Of a stretch of 64,000 nt of DNA, positions 54,732 to 63,254 are shown piece after piece (position 1 is the stretch's first letter; each line of letters begins with the position of its first letter). The position numbers and the translations under genes were made by a program. Source of the stretch: Alphaproteobacteria bacterium (GTDB taxonomy: Bacteria; Pseudomonadota; Alphaproteobacteria; Rhizobiales; GCA-2746425); contig JANSWZ010000002.1 in assembly GCA_024743215.1 (NCBI GenBank), positions 434,001 through 498,000 of the forward strand. Direction: 5' to 3'. Under the pieces are notes generated by a model. It was given only the letters and a program-made list of their open reading frames with translations. It was not told where the DNA came from and ran no database searches.

Positions 54732-55655
54732 ATGGCCACGGTCATTTCTCTTGGCGTTGCAGTGCAGGATTTCGTCTTTTCCATAGATGAAATCCCGACA
54801 GAGGCACGCAAATACAGAGCAAAAGATTTTACGGCAGTCGGTGGTGGCTGCGCGGCCACGGCAGCTGTTGCCGTGACACGCCTTGGTGGCGACTGCCACC
54901 TGATTTCACGGCTTGGCAATGACATGACGGCTGACATAATTGTTGGCGATCTGGAGTCAGATAACGTCAACTGCGCAGGCGTGAAACGCTTCGAAGGTTA
55001 TAAATCTCCCCTGTCTTCCATCATGGTGGACCAGGCCGGTGAACGCCTGGTAGTCGGTTTCCGTGACGAAAAAATGCCGACGGATCCGGGGTTTGTGGCA
55101 GATTACTTTGGCGCGCCAGATGCGGTGCTTGCAGACAGCCGCTGGGCAGAAGGTGCCGTGCGTCTGTTTGAGTTGGCTGCGGAGAAACACATTCCTGCCG
55201 TTCTGGATGGAGAAATGCCCTTTGGCGAGATCGAGCGCGAAGCAGCGCATCTGGCGACCCACCCGGTTTTCTCGGCTCAGGGCCTGCGGGACTATGCAAA
55301 GGAGTCTGATGTTCGAACCGGTGTGCTGGCTGCCAGTGCGTTGCGCGAAGGGCGATGGACAGCAGTGACTGACGGACCAAATGGCGTTTATGTCGCTCAC
55401 AATGGACTGCTCAACCGCTTGCCCGGACACCAGATGGATGTGGTCGACACATTAGGCGCCGGTGATGTCTGGCACGGTGCATTTGCGCTGGCTCTGGCCG
55501 AAGGCAAAAATGACGAACAGGCTATGATATTTGCGACAGGCGCAGCGGCATTGAAATGCACTCAGTTCGGTGGGCGCAAAGGCACACCATCGCGCCAGAT
55601 TCTAAACAATTTTCTTGAAACACACCCACTCCAGATGGAGCCTATTTCCCTATGA
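54732..55655 (+). CDS. PfkB-family sugar kinase resembling YihV (6-deoxy-6-sulfofructose kinase)
   Basis: A 307-residue ribokinase-fold kinase. The N-terminal PfkB motif is VGGGCAATAAVAVTRLGG and the C-terminal one is VDTLGAGDVWHGAFA with the catalytic Asp. From memory it aligns with E. coli YihV without gaps over the first ~108 residues (IPTEARKYRAKDFTAVGGG; SSIMVDQAGER) and again at ALKCTQFGGRKGTP. Of YihV's reported sulfonate-binding residues Lys27, Asn109 and Arg138, Lys27 and the Arg (Arg137 in ADSRW) are kept, while Asn109 is Gly. ATG 54732 gives this register; an upstream GTG at 54684 would sit at the probable transcription start. The stop overlaps the aldolase gene. Confidence 0.85.
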   Translation: MATVISLGVAVQDFVFSIDEIPTEARKYRAKDFTAVGGGCAATAAVAVTRLGGDCHLISRLGNDMTADIIVGDLESDNVNCAGVKRFEGYKSPLSSIMVDQAGERLVVGFRDEKMPTDPGFVADYFGAPDAVLADSRWAEGAVRLFELAAEKHIPAVLDGEMPFGEIEREAAHLATHPVFSAQGLRDYAKESDVRTGVLAASALREGRWTAVTDGPNGVYVAHNGLLNRLPGHQMDVVDTLGAGDVWHGAFALALAEGKNDEQAMIFATGAAALKCTQFGGRKGTPSRQILNNFLETHPLQMEPISL

Positions 55656-56707
55656 CACACTCACTTTCTCACGGTAAATTATGGGGCCTTCGCAGAATGG
55701 CGGACGCCAATGGTCGCTACAAAATGCTTGCCGTTGATCAACGCCCGCCGATCAAGAATCCGATTGCGAAGTTCCATGGCACCGCGGAAGCTCCTTACAA
55801 GGATGTGACGCAATTCAAGCTGATGTTGCTGGAAGAATTGCAGGCCAGTTCAACGGCCATGCTTCTGGACCCCCATTTTGCGCTGCCAAAAGGCCTGCGG
55901 ATGATCGATCCAACCAATGGTTTGATTGTCACTCTGGAAGACTCCCTGTTTGAAGAATCTGATGGCGGACGTGTTTCAGCGGAAATCGACAATTGGAGTG
56001 TCGAGAAAATCAAGCGGGTTGGCGGCGATGCGGTCAAGGTCCTCGCCTGGTATCGCCCTGATGCCTCTCCGCAAGTCTGTCAGGCGCAAAAGGATTTCAC
56101 CAAACGGATTGGCGATGCTTGCGCCCGTTTCGACATTCCGTTTCTGTTTGAGTTGCTTGTCTATCCGCTGTCCCATGATGCGCATCAGACGAAAGATTAC
56201 GTGGAAATGCAGGGCAAGGATTCTGCCCATGTCCTGGAAAGCGTTGCCGAATTTGCTCATGCCGATTACGGCGTCGACGTATTCAAGCTGGAAAGCCCTG
56301 TCAGTGCTGCCGTTGCAGCCGGTAACGGGTCCATGGGCTCTGATGCCATTCAAGGCCTGTTTGATGAAATGGGCCGCCTGTCTGCCCGGCCATGGGTGAT
56401 GCTGTCAGCCGGTGCTGACAAAGCGGCTTTCACGAACATTCTGGACCATGCCTACAAAGCCGGCGCGTCTGGCTATCTGGCGGGACGGGCAATCTGGCTG
56501 GATGCGTTTGGTGCATATCCGGACTGGGACGCGGTGCGGACCGGACTGCAGGCCGATGCAGTGCCATATATGAAATCAATCAATGAATTGACCGATGCAA
56601 ATGCTTTGCCCTGGTTTGATCATGACCGCTTCGGTGGGACAACAGGACCGGATTTTGCTATTGATGATGACGATGCCGGTTTCCGCAATTCCTATACCGG
56701 GTTTTAA
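55652..56707 (+). CDS. LacD/YihT-like class I ketose-1-phosphate aldolase
   Basis: A 351-residue class I aldolase of the LacD/YihT family. Recognisable parts are YKMLAVDQRPPIK near the N-terminus, MLLDPHFALPKG, IKRVGGDAVKVLAWYRPD, VDVFKLESPVS with the probable Schiff-base Lys212, and RPWVMLSAGADKAAF followed by AGASGYLAGRAIW. Each has a counterpart in YihT as I remember it, with an N-terminal and C-terminal extension. It would split a ketose 1-phosphate into DHAP and an aldehyde: 3-sulfolactaldehyde if the substrate is 6-deoxy-6-sulfofructose 1-phosphate. A tagatose bisphosphate aldolase role is the alternative. Start ATGA overlaps the kinase stop. Confidence 0.83.
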   Translation: MTHSLSHGKLWGLRRMADANGRYKMLAVDQRPPIKNPIAKFHGTAEAPYKDVTQFKLMLLEELQASSTAMLLDPHFALPKGLRMIDPTNGLIVTLEDSLFEESDGGRVSAEIDNWSVEKIKRVGGDAVKVLAWYRPDASPQVCQAQKDFTKRIGDACARFDIPFLFELLVYPLSHDAHQTKDYVEMQGKDSAHVLESVAEFAHADYGVDVFKLESPVSAAVAAGNGSMGSDAIQGLFDEMGRLSARPWVMLSAGADKAAFTNILDHAYKAGASGYLAGRAIWLDAFGAYPDWDAVRTGLQADAVPYMKSINELTDANALPWFDHDRFGGTTGPDFAIDDDDAGFRNSYTGF

Positions 56708-56718
56708 AGGTTTATCGC

Positions 56719-58104
56719 ATGTCCAGCATTGGTGTTCTGGCCCTTGGCCGCCCCACATTTGATGTCGAATTCGCGCAGGAGCTGCTTGGCGAAGCGCGCG
56801 AAGCTCTGACAGCCAGCGGCCATGAGATCATTGGCGGTGAAACATTGTTGTTCGACGCTGATGCCACCGTGTCAGCACTGGACATGTTGAAATCCCGGGA
56901 TCTGGACCTTGTTCTGATTCTTCAGGTAACCTTCACCGATGCCAGCATGACCGTGCGGATTGCCAGTGAGCTGAATGCGCCTTTGGCGTTGTGGGCGTTT
57001 CCAGAACCGCGCCTTGGCGGGCGGTTGCGATTGAACGCATTTTGCGGCCTGAATCTGGCCGCACATGCTCTTGGCCTGAATGATACGGCCTTTTCCTATG
57101 CTTATTCCGCGCCCGGTGAAACAGATGTAAAAGCTTTGCTGGATGATTTTCTATCAGGCAACCGACAAGCTTCCCCTCGCCTTGGCAAGGAGGTCACGGT
57201 TGATACCAGTGCAGTAAGTGTGGCCATTGAGCGTCTCAAGGGCAAGCGCATTGGCCGTATTGGTGAACGTCCGGACGGGTTCGATACCTGTCGCTACAAT
57301 GCCAACACCGTGGAGCATCTCACCGGCGTCAAAATTGATGAAATCGAGCTTGATGATCTGTTCCAGACGGCCCGCACAGTGCCTGCAGAAGCAATTTCGG
57401 CCAGCCGGAATATGGTGTCCGATCTGGGCGGGCTTGCAGAAGTGGATCAGCCACAGCTGGATCGGTCGCTGGCGTTACATGGCGCTTTGCAAGATATGCA
57501 AAAGGGCAAGGATTACAGTGCTTTTGCCATTCGCTGCTGGCCGGAAACCTTCACTGAATATGGCGGCGCGGTCTGCGGACCGGTTGGCATGATGGGCGAA
57601 TCCAGGATTCCCTGTGCCTGCGAAGCTGATGTTTATGGCGCGCTAACCAATCTGCTGGTGCAGGAACTGACCGGATTGCCTCCATTTCTGGTGGATCTGG
57701 TCGATTTGGATGAGGCCAGTGAGACCGGCGTTGTCTGGCATTGCGGACAGGCCCCCATATCCATGTGTGATCCGGAGTTTGAGCCTCAGGCGAGCATTCA
57801 CTCCAATCGAAAAATGCCGCTTCTGTTTGAATTTCCATTGAAGCCAGGACGCGTGACCCTTGCGCGTATCAGCCAGGCGCGTGGCAAACAAAGCCTGTTT
57901 CTGGCGACCGGAAACATGCAAACGGCACCGCTGGCCTTTTCCGGCACCGCCGGCGTGATGCAGTTTGATGCGGGCATCAAGAAGACGCTGAAAGCAGTGA
58001 TGGATGCCGGGCTGGAACATCACACGACCCTCGCCTATGGCGATCATGCGGAGACGCTGACGGCAGCTGCCAGCGCCCTCGGCCTTCCCGTGATTATGGC
58101 TTGA
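56719..58104 (+). CDS. L-fucose isomerase-like ketol-isomerase
   Basis: A 461-residue protein of the L-fucose/L-arabinose isomerase fold. The N-terminal Rossmann-like domains (IGVLALGRPTFDVEFAQ; LDLVLILQVTFTDASMTV) and the metal site near AIRCWPETF (Glu276) and PCACEADVYGAL (Asp304) fit FucI-type Mn2+ enzymes. It would turn an aldose into a ketose ahead of the kinase. Sulfo-EMP2 and sulfo-transketolase pathways use an isomerase of this general family (SqvD) instead of YihS, which fits the neighbours. AAGG precedes the ATG, and the stop lies just before the GH31 start. The natural sugar is not proven. Confidence 0.8.
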   Translation: MSSIGVLALGRPTFDVEFAQELLGEAREALTASGHEIIGGETLLFDADATVSALDMLKSRDLDLVLILQVTFTDASMTVRIASELNAPLALWAFPEPRLGGRLRLNAFCGLNLAAHALGLNDTAFSYAYSAPGETDVKALLDDFLSGNRQASPRLGKEVTVDTSAVSVAIERLKGKRIGRIGERPDGFDTCRYNANTVEHLTGVKIDEIELDDLFQTARTVPAEAISASRNMVSDLGGLAEVDQPQLDRSLALHGALQDMQKGKDYSAFAIRCWPETFTEYGGAVCGPVGMMGESRIPCACEADVYGALTNLLVQELTGLPPFLVDLVDLDEASETGVVWHCGQAPISMCDPEFEPQASIHSNRKMPLLFEFPLKPGRVTLARISQARGKQSLFLATGNMQTAPLAFSGTAGVMQFDAGIKKTLKAVMDAGLEHHTTLAYGDHAETLTAAASALGLPVIMA

Positions 58105-58115
58105 AAGAGAACAAG

Positions 58116-60221
58116 ATGAGCGCCCTTCCACAAACCACCAAGATTGATGAAACCATTCCCTTTGATATTCTCAATCCCAATTGGAGCGCGTGTCGCCAGA
58201 CAGAAGTTCTGGGCACCGCAAAAATTGTCTCTCCCGGCCAACTGATCTTCGACACGACCGACGGTCCGTTTCACATCACGACGCTGGAGAATGGCGTCAG
58301 GCTCAATCTGGGGCCACATGACAAGCCGGATTATGGCATTCTGGATGGAGACCCGGCTCCCATACCGGCAGACGTAGAACAAACCGACGGCGAAACCAAA
58401 ATCAGCTGGGGCTGGTTTACCTTGACCGTCCGTCACCAACCAATGGCGATTGATTTTCACAGATGGGACGGCCCGATTCTGGAGTCGGCCCGTGACGGCC
58501 ATTTCGTACGTGAATTCCGCCTGCCGCCATTTGCCCGTGTCGACAAGGGCTGGCTTGTCAATTTCGATCTGACCAGCCAGGAGCCGGTCTATGGACTTGG
58601 GGAAAAATGGGGCCCGCTGGACAAGCGTGGACAGCTTGTCCATTCCTATACACATGATGCGCTGGGTGTTAATTCGGAGCGGTCTTACAAAAACTGCCCA
58701 TTTGCGTGGTCCCCGGCAGGTTGGGGCATTTTTGTGCATACACCAGCGCCGGTTCTGCATGCCATTGGATTTTCGCAATGGTCACACCGGGCTTATGGCT
58801 TGCTGGTGGAAGATGAAGCGCTTGATCTGTTTCTGATTTGCGGCAAGACCCCCGAGCGCATTCTTGAACGCTATACGCGGCTCACTGGCCGGCCCGCCAT
58901 GCCGCCGCTCTGGAGCCTTGGGGCTATCCTTTCCAAAGCCTATTATCAGACACCGGCAGAGTTTCTGGAAGCTGCCCAAACTGTTCGCAGTTACGGCATG
59001 CCATGCGATACAATTACCTTTGATGGCCGCGCCTGGCAGGACACTGATACGCGGTTCCATTTTGACTTCGACCCAAAGCGGTTCGACGATCCCAAAGCAA
59101 TTATCGACCAGGTCAAGGAGATGGGCTTTCATGTGTGTTGCTGGGAGTATCCGCTCGTCTCGGTCAACAGCCCGATCTATGATCAATTGAGCGAGAAGGG
59201 TTATTTTCTCACCGACAGACGTACTGATTTACCCTATCGTTATGAATGGGATATGGAACCATTTGGTCAGGTCCTGACACCCTTGCCGGATTCAAGCCTC
59301 ATAGATTTCACCAACCCAGCTGCCTATGATTGGTGGCGCGATCAGCACAAGGATCTGTTTGCGCTTGGCGTCGATATGATCAAGAGCGACTTTGGCGAAC
59401 AGGTTGAGCTGGATTGCAAGGCCTTCAATGGCGATACCGGTCATAGACTGCATAATGTGTATCCGCTGCTCTACAATCGATGCGTTTACGAAGCCTCTGA
59501 AATGTATTCTCCTGACGGCGCATGCCTTTTGGCACGGGCTGGCTGGGCTGGTTCCCAGCGTTATCCGGCCCAGTGGGGCGGCGATCCGCAAGCCGACTGG
59601 GAAGGTTTGGCTGCTTCTCTGCGCGGCGGCCTGTCATGGGCCAATACCGGCGCGGCCTGTTATGCAACAGACATCGGCGGATTTTACGGTGACACACGGG
59701 ATTCAGAACTATTCGTGCGCTGGACGCAGGCCGCTGTCTTTTCTTCTCACATGCGCTTCCATGGTATTGGTGACCGGGCTCCATGGTCCTATGGGGAACG
59801 GGCGGCAAATGCTGTCATGGCTGCCCTGAAGCTGCGCTACAGATTGTTGCCTTATCTTTGGCGAGCCCTTCAGACAGCCTGCGAAACCGGGCTCCCCGTT
59901 CAGCGTCCCATGGCGGTCGCTTTCCCCGATGATCCCGCTGCTTGGAGCTTTGAGCTGCAATTCATGTTTGGTCCCGACATTCTGGTGTCTCCGATTGTGC
60001 GTTCGCAGGGTATTGGCAAGACCTATCTGCCTGCCGGCAATTGGCGCCATCTTGTGACGCAAGAGCCAGTTGCGGGTGGGCGGGTGATCAATCAGCAACT
60101 TGATCTGGAAAGCATGGCCGTTTATGTGAAAGAAGGAGCCACAATTCCGTTCGGTCCTTCCGTGCAGCATACGGGCCAAATCGGAGATACTCCGCTGATT
60201 GAGGAAAGCTGCAAATATTGA
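58116..60221 (+). CDS. GH31 alpha-glycosidase (YicI-like)
   Basis: A 701-residue GH31 hydrolase. An N-terminal beta-sandwich is followed by the barrel, whose nucleophile is Asp425 in MIKSDFGEQ and acid/base Asp490 in QWGGDPQADW; RFHGIGDRAPW carries the family's substrate Arg. Layout and motifs resemble YicI alpha-xylosidase and related alpha-glucosidases more than YihQ. No signal peptide, so it acts in the cytoplasm on a glycoside imported whole. It would release the aldose for the isomerase. A YihQ-like RTHEG motif is absent, so sulfoquinovosidase activity is not supported by the known signature. ATG 58116 is used; the frame opens at TTG 58101. Confidence 0.88.
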   Translation: MSALPQTTKIDETIPFDILNPNWSACRQTEVLGTAKIVSPGQLIFDTTDGPFHITTLENGVRLNLGPHDKPDYGILDGDPAPIPADVEQTDGETKISWGWFTLTVRHQPMAIDFHRWDGPILESARDGHFVREFRLPPFARVDKGWLVNFDLTSQEPVYGLGEKWGPLDKRGQLVHSYTHDALGVNSERSYKNCPFAWSPAGWGIFVHTPAPVLHAIGFSQWSHRAYGLLVEDEALDLFLICGKTPERILERYTRLTGRPAMPPLWSLGAILSKAYYQTPAEFLEAAQTVRSYGMPCDTITFDGRAWQDTDTRFHFDFDPKRFDDPKAIIDQVKEMGFHVCCWEYPLVSVNSPIYDQLSEKGYFLTDRRTDLPYRYEWDMEPFGQVLTPLPDSSLIDFTNPAAYDWWRDQHKDLFALGVDMIKSDFGEQVELDCKAFNGDTGHRLHNVYPLLYNRCVYEASEMYSPDGACLLARAGWAGSQRYPAQWGGDPQADWEGLAASLRGGLSWANTGAACYATDIGGFYGDTRDSELFVRWTQAAVFSSHMRFHGIGDRAPWSYGERAANAVMAALKLRYRLLPYLWRALQTACETGLPVQRPMAVAFPDDPAAWSFELQFMFGPDILVSPIVRSQGIGKTYLPAGNWRHLVTQEPVAGGRVINQQLDLESMAVYVKEGATIPFGPSVQHTGQIGDTPLIEESCKY

Positions 60222-60249
60222 CACGCGCGAAGCGCTAACGAGGCCTGGA

Positions 60250-61251
60250 ATGAGATTTGCCGCCCATAGTCATCGTTTCGGCGCGGCAATTCTGGTTTTA
60301 ATGTTCCTCACCATGTCTGCCTGGGCGCAGGGTACGCGCCCTATCTCCACATTGCGCATTGGCGTGGTGGTGGGCGACAATCTGAATCACACATTGCGGC
60401 GAATGGAACCGTTTCGTCTCTATCTGGAAGACAGGCTCAATCGTCGGGTAACCATTGAGGGCACCCACAGTTTCCAAAATCTGATGGAAGTGCATGCACG
60501 AGGGCGCATTCACTATGCCATATATTCAGCATCTGCCTATGCCAGAGCATGGGCCTCGTGCCGCTGTCTGGAACCATTGGCTGCTCCAAAATCCATCGGA
60601 GGTGGATCCGGTATCTATTCGGTATTGCTGGTGGCTGCTGATACGCGCTTTCGGTCGCTTGATGATCTGAATAATCAGCGTGTTCTGTACACCTCGCCCT
60701 CAACCCTGGCAGGACATTTGATACCAGCCAGAGCCATGTCATTGCTCAGCGGCAAAGATCGTTTTGTCTTCGCGGATGCAGATATGGCCCGCAATGCCGC
60801 GATCGGATTGGAGGCCCTCAAGTCCGGAAGCGCCAACGGTGTATTTGCCTGGGAAGGTGCTGAAGGCCCCCTGCGCGGCACGGCCGCTTCTGCAGAAAAA
60901 CGAGGCGTCATTGAACCAGGATTTGCACGATCTGTCTGGCGATCAGACCTTTTGCCGCATGGGCCACATGCGATTTTGAGCGACCTTCCTGCCGCCCTGA
61001 TTGCCGATCTGCGATCGGCTTTGATCAATCTGGATCCAGAGGATGATTCAGTACAACTGCGTGTTCGCAATGCCGCAGCGTCTAATGATGGCCAGCCAGC
61101 ATCTGAGACCAGTTATACAGCTTCGGATATTCTGGATTCCATCGACAATTTATTTGGAGGTGGCTTTTCTCCAATCGACCATTATGACTATCTGCCCGTG
61201 CTGAATGTGCTGGGTTGGGGAACTGAGAACACAGTGCCTGCCTGGCCCTGA
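60250..61251 (+). CDS. PhnD-like phosphate/phosphonate-type periplasmic binding protein (orphan)
   Basis: A 333-residue protein with a signal peptide (LVLMFLTMSAWAQGTRP) and a type 2 periplasmic-binding fold of the PhnD/PtxB group (RIGVVVGDNLNHTLRRMEPFRLYLEDRL; DLNNQRVLYTSPST). No ABC ATPase or permease gene is adjacent, so it is unlikely to work in uptake alone. The neighbour on the other strand is a membrane sensor, so a ligand-sensing partnership is possible. ATG 60250 is preceded by GAGGCCTGG. It lies 28 bp after the GH31 stop and might be read through from that operon. Confidence 0.82.
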   Translation: MRFAAHSHRFGAAILVLMFLTMSAWAQGTRPISTLRIGVVVGDNLNHTLRRMEPFRLYLEDRLNRRVTIEGTHSFQNLMEVHARGRIHYAIYSASAYARAWASCRCLEPLAAPKSIGGGSGIYSVLLVAADTRFRSLDDLNNQRVLYTSPSTLAGHLIPARAMSLLSGKDRFVFADADMARNAAIGLEALKSGSANGVFAWEGAEGPLRGTAASAEKRGVIEPGFARSVWRSDLLPHGPHAILSDLPAALIADLRSALINLDPEDDSVQLRVRNAAASNDGQPASETSYTASDILDSIDNLFGGGFSPIDHYDYLPVLNVLGWGTENTVPAWP

Positions 61252-61306
61252 CCTCTCTTGAACCCCCTGCACACTTGGCAATTCCTAGTCTTGTGTGCGA
61301 TGGAAT

Positions 61307-63097
61307 CTATCCAGCCTTGCGCATGGAAGGTCCGGCTGACGGCGATGATGCTCCACCAAAGCTTGCCGCTCTGAAGGCAGGCAATTGCATGACAATCTTG
61401 CCATTGAGTGCATTGGGGTCAAAAGACACCAGTTTCCCGCCAGCTTCTCCAAGGGCTTTCTGGAAGGCATTGAAATTATGCGTCCAGCCCATAATTTCAT
61501 CCTGTTGCTGTGTTTGGGGCGCGCCGGGTTGTGGGATCTGCTCAATGCTGAACTCTGCCATTCGACCGCTTACAAGCCGTGAGGCAATTTCAATCCGGGG
61601 AGATATCTCACCACTTTTGGAGAATAGGGCATTGTAGGCCTGCCGGATAACGATCCGGATGATTTCAGGATTCCCGCTGACAGCTTCCAGAGCGGTGTCA
61701 TCAAAGTCTTCGGGTCGCTCACCCATATCCTCGTTTTCCTGATACCACTCGTTGATCAGTCGCTCCATGCTGATAAAGACTGACTTTTCACCTTCGGCTC
61801 TATTTTTTCCATCTCGTGGCGTGGACATGCTGGCCAGAGCTTCCACCTGTCGCTGTAACTGCAAATTAAGCCGCTTTGCGTCCTGATTGGCAGATTCCAG
61901 CGTGTCAGCTTGCTGCTCCTTTGTCACAAGACGTGTGAAAAATGTCGTTGCATCAGCAAGCACCACCTGGATGGCTGCATTTTTTCGCGCTTCCGTTGAA
62001 GCCATTGTGGTGATGTCGGCAAAGCAGATTTTGCTGTTACCCTTGTCAGTTTGAACAAGGATTTGTCCCTGATAACTGCCATCATCACTGGCCTGGCTAA
62101 GCGCCAGTGGCGTACCCTGCGTATGCTCGGCAATGGTGGTGAACAGAAAATCAAAGTCTTTCAATTGGGCAGGATTTTCCCGTTCAAAGAAAAATGCCGC
62201 GGCCTCATTGGCTTCGCTAAGGCGCCCATTTGCATTGAATTTCAAAATTGGAAAGCCGGATTTATGAAAAGCATGCCTCAGTGGCGCCAATTCACTTTCA
62301 CGCAAGTAGTGCAGGCGGGCGATTAGCGTATCAATGGCTTTGGCGGTCACACCAATTGTATCACCTCGTCGCCATTTCAATCGAGTAGCCGCAACATTCT
62401 TTGAAGTGGAAGCGGCTCTTATCGCTGCCCGTTGAAGATGTCTGTGCGGGCCCACTATCAATGTAAGAAAAAGCAAAGCAACTGCAGTTGCGACAAAAGC
62501 GGCAATGATCACATCATTGGTCAAATGACTCGAAAGAGCGATGGCCTCATCCTGCTTGGAGAATGCGTGACCGGGACCGGGAATACTCAAAATGAGTTGA
62601 TAGATAAATCCTGTGTCAAACTGTTCGAGGGACACATCGACGGTTTTGTCGTCTGAGTAATGACGATAATTTTCGCCATTCAATTGAACGTCTTGCCAAG
62701 TCAGTGATGGTTGGCGGCCAAAACTGGCCAGAATATCACCCGTCGGGCTGAGAACTTTTCCACCCAGAATAATGTCATGCACGATGAACTGTTTACCGAG
62801 CGCTGAAATCTGTTGCGCGTTCAAAAAATCCTGAACTGACGCGCCTGCCTGCATGCCCAGCAGGACACGTTCAATTGCAGCATCAACAGTTGCTTTCGTT
62901 TTTTGCTCTTGGGTCAGTAAATGCCACCCGGCAAGACCACAGTAGGACACCAGCGCGACGACAATCCACACCCTCATAAACAGACGAATTGCGGGAAGAA
63001 ATTGATGCATTTTAGGTGCAAATGACTTGGGACCTTCAGACTGAACCAGCCCTTCAGTCCTTAGCTTTGGCTCACGAATAGAGGCGTTTGACGCCAT
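61307..63097 (-). CDS. Membrane PAS sensor with degenerate kinase-like C-terminus
   Basis: A 596-residue protein. The order is a cytoplasmic N-terminus, a membrane helix (~residues 41-60), a ~140-residue periplasmic sensor domain, a second helix (~195-216, IIAAFVATAVALLFLTLIVGP), a HAMP-like region, a PAS domain (FPILKFNANGRLSEANEAAAFFFE), a coiled coil (~390-415) and a C-terminal region reminiscent of a HATPase (EIIRIVIRQAYNALFSKSG). I find no H-box and no intact G1/G2 ATP motifs, so it cannot autophosphorylate by the usual route. It may signal through a partner. It converges with the PhnD-like gene and is divergent from the aminopeptidase gene. Confidence 0.75.
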   Translation of the reverse strand: MASNASIREPKLRTEGLVQSEGPKSFAPKMHQFLPAIRLFMRVWIVVALVSYCGLAGWHLLTQEQKTKATVDAAIERVLLGMQAGASVQDFLNAQQISALGKQFIVHDIILGGKVLSPTGDILASFGRQPSLTWQDVQLNGENYRHYSDDKTVDVSLEQFDTGFIYQLILSIPGPGHAFSKQDEAIALSSHLTNDVIIAAFVATAVALLFLTLIVGPHRHLQRAAIRAASTSKNVAATRLKWRRGDTIGVTAKAIDTLIARLHYLRESELAPLRHAFHKSGFPILKFNANGRLSEANEAAAFFFERENPAQLKDFDFLFTTIAEHTQGTPLALSQASDDGSYQGQILVQTDKGNSKICFADITTMASTEARKNAAIQVVLADATTFFTRLVTKEQQADTLESANQDAKRLNLQLQRQVEALASMSTPRDGKNRAEGEKSVFISMERLINEWYQENEDMGERPEDFDDTALEAVSGNPEIIRIVIRQAYNALFSKSGEISPRIEIASRLVSGRMAEFSIEQIPQPGAPQTQQQDEIMGWTHNFNAFQKALGEAGGKLVSFDPNALNGKIVMQLPAFRAASFGGASSPSAGPSMRKAG

Positions 63098-63254
63098 GAT
63101 GCACCGGTGGTGTTTATGTTACTAATCTACCAATGGTACCCATAATGTGTTGATAAACTATTTCATAAGTAGTTGGGGACGCTGACTTCGGGGCTTTAGG
63201 AATTTCGGGCCAGATGCTAGAGCCAATTCAAGATTTAACTCAGTGGACGCATTT

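Noticed and set aside
58116-60221. Calling the GH31 enzyme a YihQ-type sulfoquinovosidase from its neighbours
   Set aside because: The substrate motif (RFHG) and the acid/base context (WGGDPQ) follow YicI-type enzymes. The YihQ signature is not visible, so only a GH31 glycosidase is claimed.
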